A DNA stretch of 9,218 nt from an uncultured Verrucomicrobiota bacterium (GTDB lineage: Bacteria; Verrucomicrobiota; Kiritimatiellia; CAIVKH01): assembly GCA_937894535.1 (NCBI GenBank), contig CALBHI010000264.1, positions 1 to 9,218 on the forward strand, written 5' to 3'. The notes beneath the pieces were generated by a model, which did no database searches, was not told where the DNA came from, and worked only from the letters and a program-made list of their open reading frames with translations. This document shows, piece by piece, positions 4,945-9,218 of the stretch; positions within the stretch are counted from its first letter, which is position 1; every line of letters starts with the position of its first letter. The translations under genes were made by a program, and so were the position numbers.

Positions 4945-5730
4945 TTGGCCTTTCTTCTGTACTGGAATCAACGTTTGTATGGAGGCTGGATTTCCTCTGG
5001 TTATCATTTTGGGGAATCGATTTCCCTGACTCCGATCATCCGCGATGCCATGGGGTTCTCGGATCTCCATACGCCCGGGCGGGCGTTGCGTAGTTCGCTG
5101 TTAACCTTGTACCGGATGGATGGCGCGATGCTGGGATGGCCCACCGCCCTGCCCTTTTGCCTCGTCCCTTTTCTGCGAAAGCGCTGGAGCCTCGTCGATG
5201 TAGCGTGTGCGGGGTGGGTCGCCGTCACGGTTGGCATGTACGCCCTGTTTCACTACCAGGGGTTTGAACTGGAGGCGCGTTACTACCAACCCGCGTTGCC
5301 TCCGCTGATCCTGTTGGCCACCCGAGGTCTGTTGCGCCTGGCTGACGGCGCGGGAGACCCTGCCGCGTTTACCCGCCGCATGGCCGCATGGCTCACGGGT
5401 TTGTGCGCCTTTGCCGCCCTCCATTACTGGCCGGTCTACATCGCGCCCAAATACGGCGATCACTACGAGCAAGTAAGCCGGGATTATCATGCCCAGGCGC
5501 AAGCATGGCAGGACCAGCATGGCGGGGCCCCTCTCCTCGTCCTGATTGAGGACTCGATCGAAAAGGACTTCCATTACAGCGCCGGCTTCATCTTCAACGA
5601 TCCGGACTTGAAGGCCTCGATCGTGTATGCACGCCTGCTACCGGATCAACTAGGGTGCCTGCGGGAAGCCTTCCGGGAACGGCTGTTTGTCCGGATCACA
5701 CCGGATGGCACGCTGGTGGCGATGGAATAA
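4945..5730 (+). CDS. C-terminal part of the same GT-C glycosyltransferase
   Basis: 261 residues if begun at the ATG at 4945. Open sequence in this frame runs back to the TGA at 4888, and codons 4891-4944 (RGSFFRAIPWAGIGAALP) continue the membrane segment, so the ATG is probably not a true start. It contains further membrane segments (for example VAVTVGMYALFHYQGF and the stretch after RYYQPALPPLILLATRGLL), then a soluble tail from about residue 170 rich in Asp, Glu and His. LEARYYQPALPP resembles the conserved C-terminal membrane region of the family. The gene ends 42 bp from the convergent GT2 gene. No ribosome-binding site suggests independent expression. Confidence 0.6.
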   Translation: MAFLLYWNQRLYGGWISSGYHFGESISLTPIIRDAMGFSDLHTPGRALRSSLLTLYRMDGAMLGWPTALPFCLVPFLRKRWSLVDVACAGWVAVTVGMYALFHYQGFELEARYYQPALPPLILLATRGLLRLADGAGDPAAFTRRMAAWLTGLCAFAALHYWPVYIAPKYGDHYEQVSRDYHAQAQAWQDQHGGAPLLVLIEDSIEKDFHYSAGFIFNDPDLKASIVYARLLPDQLGCLREAFRERLFVRITPDGTLVAME

Positions 5731-5772
5731 ACCCGCGCCGCGCAGGCACGGTCGAGGCAACAACCGTCCCGG

Positions 5773-6468
5773 TCAGTTCACGAAGCGGTATTTCAAGATG
5801 CACCACATGGCCCGGAATCCGTCCTTCCAGGTGATCTTCTTCCCCTCGGAATACGGGCGGCCGTAGTAGGACACCGGCACTTCGTAAATGCGCCAATTGC
5901 CCTTGGCGATTTTGGCGGTGACTTCGATTTCGAACCCGAACCGGTTCTCCTTGATCTGGATCGTCTTCATCACCTCGCGGCGGAAGACCTTGTAGCAGAC
6001 CTCGACGTCGGTGAAGTTCAGGTTGGTCATCATGTTCGAGAACAGGGTGATGACCTGGTTGCCGATCATGTGCCAGAAGTACAGGACACGGTGCGCGCCG
6101 CCGCCGATGAACCGGGAACCGTAAACAACATCGGCGCGGCCCTCGAGGATCGGGGCCAGCAGAACGTGGTAATCGCGCGGGTCGTATTCAAGATCGGCGT
6201 CCTGGATCAGCAGGATGTCGCCGGTGGCGCTGGTCAGGCCGGTGCGCAGCGCGGCGCCCTTGCCCTGGTTGACCTCGTGGAAGATCAGGCTCATGTTCGG
6301 GAATCGGCTCTTGAGCGTGGGCAGGACATCGCGGGTGCCATCGGTAGAACCGTCATCCACGACGACGATCTCCTTCTCCATGCCGACGTTCACTTCATCG
6401 ACGCGGGCGAGCAACTGATCAATGGTACGGGCCTCGTTATACACCGGAATAATGATCGATACTTTCAT
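5773..6468 (-). CDS. Family 2 glycosyltransferase, DPM1-like
   Basis: 231 residues, a single GT-A domain with no C-terminal membrane helices. IIIPVYNEA (5-13), VVVDDGSTDGT (35-45), NQGKGAALRTG (67-77) and the metal-binding QDADLEYDP (89-97) are the nucleotide-sugar-binding motifs of GT2. YGSRF (116-120) and the TDVEVCYKVFRREV segment (153-166) place it near dolichyl/polyprenyl-phosphate mannosyltransferases. It probably moves a sugar from a nucleotide donor to a polyprenyl phosphate or a growing glycan on the cytoplasmic face. If it makes polyprenyl-phosphate sugar, the neighbouring GT-C enzyme would be a natural consumer. The frame is open to 6597, but the ATG at 6468 is preferred: the domain starts there and AGGAG lies 5 nt upstream. 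It follows the FkbM gene by 29 nt. Confidence 0.93.
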   Translation of the reverse strand: MKVSIIIPVYNEARTIDQLLARVDEVNVGMEKEIVVVDDGSTDGTRDVLPTLKSRFPNMSLIFHEVNQGKGAALRTGLTSATGDILLIQDADLEYDPRDYHVLLAPILEGRADVVYGSRFIGGGAHRVLYFWHMIGNQVITLFSNMMTNLNFTDVEVCYKVFRREVMKTIQIKENRFGFEIEVTAKIAKGNWRIYEVPVSYYGRPYSEGKKITWKDGFRAMWCILKYRFVN

Positions 6469-6473
6469 GGCGG

Positions 6474-6478
6474 CTCCT
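6474..6478 (-). promoter_or_regulatory. Ribosome-binding site fixing the GT2 start
   Basis: AGGAG on the minus strand, 5 nt before the ATG at 6468. It is the strongest Shine-Dalgarno in the window and favours this start over upstream in-frame codons that lie within the FkbM gene. Confidence 0.8.
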
Positions 6479-6497
6479 GCGGTCTGTGCGCGGAAAT

Positions 6498-7301
6498 CTA
6501 GCGGGTTGCGGCGGACTCGCCCATCACTTTCTTCGCGACCGGCGCCGGGGTGAACAGGTAATCGACGGCGCGGTCGCCCACCCGGCGCGGTCGGCATCGC
6601 ACGCCATCGAGGGTCAGGGCCTGATAGCCGGCGGCAGCCAACAGGGCGAAAAGGCGGTGGGCCGGGGTATCGAGGGCATCGGGATCACCGGCGACTTCGA
6701 TTAGCAGGGGTGGTTGCCGGGCCAGCAGGGAGGAAGCGCCCCGCAGGGCGGTTTCCTCATGGCCCTCCACATCGATTTTCACCAACGCGGGGCGGAGGTT
6801 TTCGCGGTGGACCAGATCGTCGAGGGTCACAGCTTCGACCGTAAACGAGCGGGCACCGGGCAACCCGGGGCTCGCGCCGGTCCGGATGCGCGATTCGTAG
6901 AAGTTTTCGCGGCCATCCGTGCCGACCGGAACGTCCATGGTCACGAAACCGGGGCGGTCGGACACGCAGGCCTGGACCACGGTCACACGGCCCGGGAACA
7001 AGGCGGCCATGCTAGAGGCCAGGGCATCGTGGGTGTCGGGAATCGGCTCCACGGAGACAACGCGACCGGCGGGTCCGACCCAGCGGGCAAAGAGTCCGGA
7101 CAGGTAGCCCACGTTGGCGCCGACATCCAGCACCTGATCGCCGGGCTGCAGCAGGGAGCGGATAACCGGTGCCCATTCCCAATCGGCGTCCGTATAGTTC
7201 GCGACGATGCCACGGTAGTACCGGCGGCGGATCAGGCGGCGGAGTCCCGACGGCAACAGGCCTTGCAGGCGGCCATATCCTTTGCGCAAGAGGTCGTGCA
7301 T
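6498..7301 (-). CDS. FkbM family SAM-dependent methyltransferase
   Basis: 267 residues. QVLDVGANVGYLSGL (56-70) is the SAM-binding motif I of a Rossmann-fold methyltransferase, VVSVEPIP (81-88) is motif II with the acidic Glu, and LVKIDVEGHEETALRG (173-188) is the FkbM hallmark. IEVAG (201-205) fits the last core strand. The family O-methylates sugars and other small molecules; in this setting it most likely methylates a sugar hydroxyl of the surface glycan, possibly at the chain end. The N-terminal 35 residues are basic (GLRRLIRRRYYR) and may lie against the membrane. AGGA lies 5 nt before the ATG, and the gene starts 10 nt after the NusG-like gene, so they share an operon. Confidence 0.92.
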   Translation of the reverse strand: MHDLLRKGYGRLQGLLPSGLRRLIRRRYYRGIVANYTDADWEWAPVIRSLLQPGDQVLDVGANVGYLSGLFARWVGPAGRVVSVEPIPDTHDALASSMAALFPGRVTVVQACVSDRPGFVTMDVPVGTDGRENFYESRIRTGASPGLPGARSFTVEAVTLDDLVHRENLRPALVKIDVEGHEETALRGASSLLARQPPLLIEVAGDPDALDTPAHRLFALLAAAGYQALTLDGVRCRPRRVGDRAVDYLFTPAPVAKKVMGESAATR

Positions 7302-7311
7302 AACATTCCTA

Positions 7312-7842
7312 TCATACCGGGATCAGCCACTCCGCTTCAACTTCCACGGCGAGGGCTTGCTGGATAAAATCAATGTTCAGGACCACACGGGTCCGGTTCT
7401 TAAACCGGGAGACCACGCCTTCGACGCCCTTGAGCGGTCCGGCTTGCACGGTCACCCGCGTCCCTTCGACGATTTGCGGCAGCAGCTCGAAGGTGTCGTG
7501 CTGGTCCAGCGCGGTCTTCACCTGGTCGAGCTGCCGGATGAGCGTCGCCTGATCGGGTACTTCGAGCAGGTTAGCCACCCGCTGGTTCTGGCGCAGCAGT
7601 TGTCGACCGGGCGCATCGGCAAGGGCGAACAGGTAGCCGGGGAAGACCGGATGCTCGAACACCCGCACGCGGCGGCCGTAGGTGCGGCGTTTGGCGAGGA
7701 TCGGAAGGTAGCAGGGCAGGCCGCGCTGCTGGCAGAACTCGGCGATGCGCTTTTCGCAGCGCGGGCGGCTGTGGATCACCGCCCATTGATGGACGCCATC
7801 GGGCCGGGGCAGCGCTGCTTCGGTCGGCGGGGACGGGTTCAA
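7312..7842 (-). CDS. NusG/RfaH-family specialised transcription antiterminator
   Basis: 176 residues from a TTG start. Residues 19-113 form the NGN domain (WAVIHSRPRCEKR at 20-32; YLPILAKRR at 45-53; HPVFPGYLF at 64-72, the family signature). Residues 122-176 form a KOW domain (VEGTRVTVQAGPLKGVEGVV at 125-144; IDFIQQALAVEVEAEWL at 157-173). Such paralogues bind RNA polymerase and carry it through long polysaccharide operons. The NGN strand begins at W20 and the only in-frame ATG/GTG/TTG ahead of it is the TTG at 7842, which overlaps the TGA of the sugar-transferase gene (TTGA). GGGAG lies about 9 nt upstream. Frame open further upstream is only a shadow of the sugar-transferase gene. RfaH-like and UpxY-like genes are more often first in, or unlinked from, their operon; here the gene is internal. 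Confidence 0.9.
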   Translation of the reverse strand: MNPSPPTEAALPRPDGVHQWAVIHSRPRCEKRIAEFCQQRGLPCYLPILAKRRTYGRRVRVFEHPVFPGYLFALADAPGRQLLRQNQRVANLLEVPDQATLIRQLDQVKTALDQHDTFELLPQIVEGTRVTVQAGPLKGVEGVVSRFKNRTRVVLNIDFIQQALAVEVEAEWLIPV

Positions 7843-9218
7843 GCGGATTTGCTCCCGGACGACTTGGCCGGGGCGGGCACGGGGAATTCTTCGGCATTTT
7901 CCTGCTGCGAGGGATCCACGGCATGCTCGTCGTTGTGCTTTAATCCGACGACGACCGTTTTCACGGTGCGCAACAGGATCAGGCAGTCCAGGAAAAAGCC
8001 CATGTGCTTGATGTAGTAGAGGTCGTACTGCAGCTTGCGTCGGGCACCTTCGATGTTCGAGGCGTAGGGATACTTTACCTGGGCCCACCCGGTCACGCCA
8101 GGCGGGACGAGCAGGCGTTCCCGGTAAAACGGGATGGCGCCGGCCAGGGTATCGACGAACTCCGGGCGCTCCGGACGCGGACCGACCAGGCTCATTTCGC
8201 CCTTGAGGACATTGATCAGCTGGGGGATCTCGTCGATGCGCCATTTGCGAAGGAACTTGCCGACGCGGGTGATGCGGGCATCGCCGCTGGTTGACCAGAC
8301 GGCACCCGAGGCGGCCTCGGCATCCTGCCGCATGGTGCGGAACTTCAACACCATGTAGGGGTGTCCGTCGATGCCGGAGCGTTTCTGCCGGTAGAAGATG
8401 GTGCCGGGCGAGTCGATGCGGATGACCAGGGCGGTGACCAGGCAGATCGGGGCGGCGAGAATCAGGCCGAAAGCCGCAACCAGGAAATCCATGATCCGCT
8501 TCACCTTGCGGATATGGATCACCGAGCTGTTCATGGCGGCGTTCATCAGCCATTCGTCGTTGATATGGTCGATCGGAATTTCCTGGGCGAGCATTTCGTA
8601 CAGGAAGACATAGTCGATCACCTCGACGCCGGCGCAGCGCAGCGGGCGGAGCAGGCGCAGGATGGCGGGCTCGCGCGACAGCGAGGTGGCGACGATCAGG
8701 GTTTCCACATCAAACGCATCGACCAGTTCGCGCAACTTTTCCGTCGTGCCGACCACCGGCACATTCTGGATAAACGAGCCGGGTTGGATCTTCTTGCTCG
8801 AGACGACCCCCAGCACCTTGAAGCCCGCGTCGTTGGTCCCGGCGATCAGCTTCAGGGAGATCTCCGCTTCCTTCCCCTCCCCGATGATCAGGGCGTTTTT
8901 GGAGAGCAGGCCATGGCCGACCGCCATGCCGTAGAGGTGGCGGGTTCCCCAGGTGAACAGGAAGATAAAGACGCCGGCCAGCATCAGGATGCCGCGGCCC
9001 AGGTTGAGTTGCGCCTTGGCGTAAAAGATCAGGACGATCAGGGCCAGGCTGATCAGCACAGCCACCAAAGGGAGGCGGTACGAGTGGGCCTTGCGCACCA
9101 GCGCGGCGCGTTCATACATGCCCGAGGCATAGAACACCACGAGAAAAATGGCACAGGATCCGACGAAGGAGCCAAGGTAGGTCTCGATGTACTCGACGCC
9201 ACCCTGGGGACCGAGTCG
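7839..9218 (-). CDS. Polyprenyl-phosphate sugar-1-phosphate transferase that initiates glycan assembly, N-terminus off the right edge
   Basis: 459 residues are visible, open to the window edge, so the GTG at 9140 is not the true start. Counting from that GTG, membrane helices lie at about 22-40 and 50-66, and a Rossmann-like CoA-binding_3-type domain follows (NALIIGEG at 82-89). The catalytic bacterial sugar transferase domain begins with a helix at about 217-241 and continues with FYRQKRSGIDGHPYMVLKFR (249-268), RIDEIPQL (301-308, the Asp-Glu dyad), MSLVGPRPERPEF (316-328), PGVTGWAQV (347-355) and KLQYDLYYIKHM (369-380). It transfers sugar-1-phosphate from a nucleotide sugar to undecaprenyl phosphate, the first step of the pathway. 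The LYEMLAQEIPIDHINDEW region and C-terminal half recall the exosortase-locus EpsB_2 type. The C-terminal 25 residues are a Pro/Ser-rich tail. Its TGA overlaps the NusG-like start. Confidence 0.94.
   Translation of the reverse strand, partial: RLGPQGGVEYIETYLGSFVGSCAIFLVVFYASGMYERAALVRKAHSYRLPLVAVLISLALIVLIFYAKAQLNLGRGILMLAGVFIFLFTWGTRHLYGMAVGHGLLSKNALIIGEGKEAEISLKLIAGTNDAGFKVLGVVSSKKIQPGSFIQNVPVVGTTEKLRELVDAFDVETLIVATSLSREPAILRLLRPLRCAGVEVIDYVFLYEMLAQEIPIDHINDEWLMNAAMNSSVIHIRKVKRIMDFLVAAFGLILAAPICLVTALVIRIDSPGTIFYRQKRSGIDGHPYMVLKFRTMRQDAEAASGAVWSTSGDARITRVGKFLRKWRIDEIPQLINVLKGEMSLVGPRPERPEFVDTLAGAIPFYRERLLVPPGVTGWAQVKYPYASNIEGARRKLQYDLYYIKHMGFFLDCLILLRTVKTVVVGLKHNDEHAVDPSQQENAEEFPVPAPAKSSGSKSA

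Larger units (their letters stand above)
4009..5730 (+). pseudogene. GT-C membrane glycosyltransferase gene interrupted by one in-frame TGA
   Basis: The frame is open from 4009 (or 3925) to the TAA at 5728-5730 except for a TGA at 4888-4890. Sequence on both sides is in the same frame and reads as one membrane protein of about 573 residues, the size of ArnT/PMT-type glycosyltransferases. The change is therefore a substitution, not an indel; CGA to TGA at a CpG is one simple route. Other genes here (ligase, GT2, NusG-like, sugar transferase) end in TGA, so a reassigned code is unlikely. It is the only plus-strand gene of the cluster. It could be a nonsense pseudogene, a sequencing error, or a leaky stop (the next base is C). 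Confidence 0.75.

Noticed and set aside
5731..5772. Bidirectional terminator between the convergent GT-C and GT2 genes
   Set aside because: Only a 5-bp ACGGT/ACCGT pairing and no T-run could be found.
6469..6597. Earlier start for the GT2 gene
   Set aside because: The extension overlaps the end of the FkbM gene and lacks family sequence, while the ATG at 6468 has a strong AGGAG and begins the domain.
7842..8553. Upstream extension of the NusG-like frame
   Set aside because: The sequence before the TTG at 7842 is a low-complexity Arg/Pro shadow of the sugar-transferase domain, and the NGN domain starts right after the TTG.

Overview
The window is part of a surface-polysaccharide (exopolysaccharide, O-antigen or capsule) gene cluster from a bacterium with high G+C DNA by eye. 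No rRNA, tRNA, CRISPR array or transposase gene is visible. The mix of an exosortase-locus-like sugar transferase, a GbsR/MarR-like regulator, a free-standing four-helix-bundle (23S intervening-sequence family) gene and GTCTAC/GTAGAC heptamer repeats recalls environmental PVC-type bacteria (Verrucomicrobiota/Kiritimatiellota). That placement is an impression, not something the sequence proves.

Right block (9218 to 5773, minus strand, tightly packed): a polyprenyl-phosphate sugar-1-phosphate transferase that starts glycan assembly (its N-terminus lies beyond the window), a NusG/RfaH-type antiterminator overlapping it through a TTGA junction, an FkbM-type methyltransferase and a DPM1-like GT2 glycosyltransferase. 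These four look like one operon.

Middle block (3356 to 5730): a GbsR/MarR-like regulator on the minus strand, with a 24-bp inverted-repeat operator over its own start. Divergent from it is a plus-strand GT-C membrane glycosyltransferase that is split by a single in-frame TGA.

Left block (3042 to 1, minus strand): a Wzy_C-type O-antigen ligase/polymerase, a Wzm-like ABC permease coupled to it by a 4-nt gap, then a four-helix-bundle gene wedged between the permease and the Wzt-like ABC ATPase, whose N-terminal 115 codons are present.

The most unusual content is a family of heptamer-repeat elements confined to the left 3.3 kb. Each is a GTAGACN-type array on the left and a GTCTACN-type array on the right, enclosing an insert. 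Copy 1 (99-196) lies inside the wzt-like coding sequence and is translated. Copy 2 (345-883) carries the four-helix-bundle gene. Copy 3 (3050-3238) is gene-less and lies upstream of the ligase gene. The architecture, an inverted-repeat-bounded unit with or without a four-helix-bundle ORF, resembles 23S rRNA intervening sequences but sits among protein-coding genes. In copy 1 the single unit that would place TAG in frame reads CAG instead. Because the unit is 7 bp, unit gain or loss would also shift the wzt frame.
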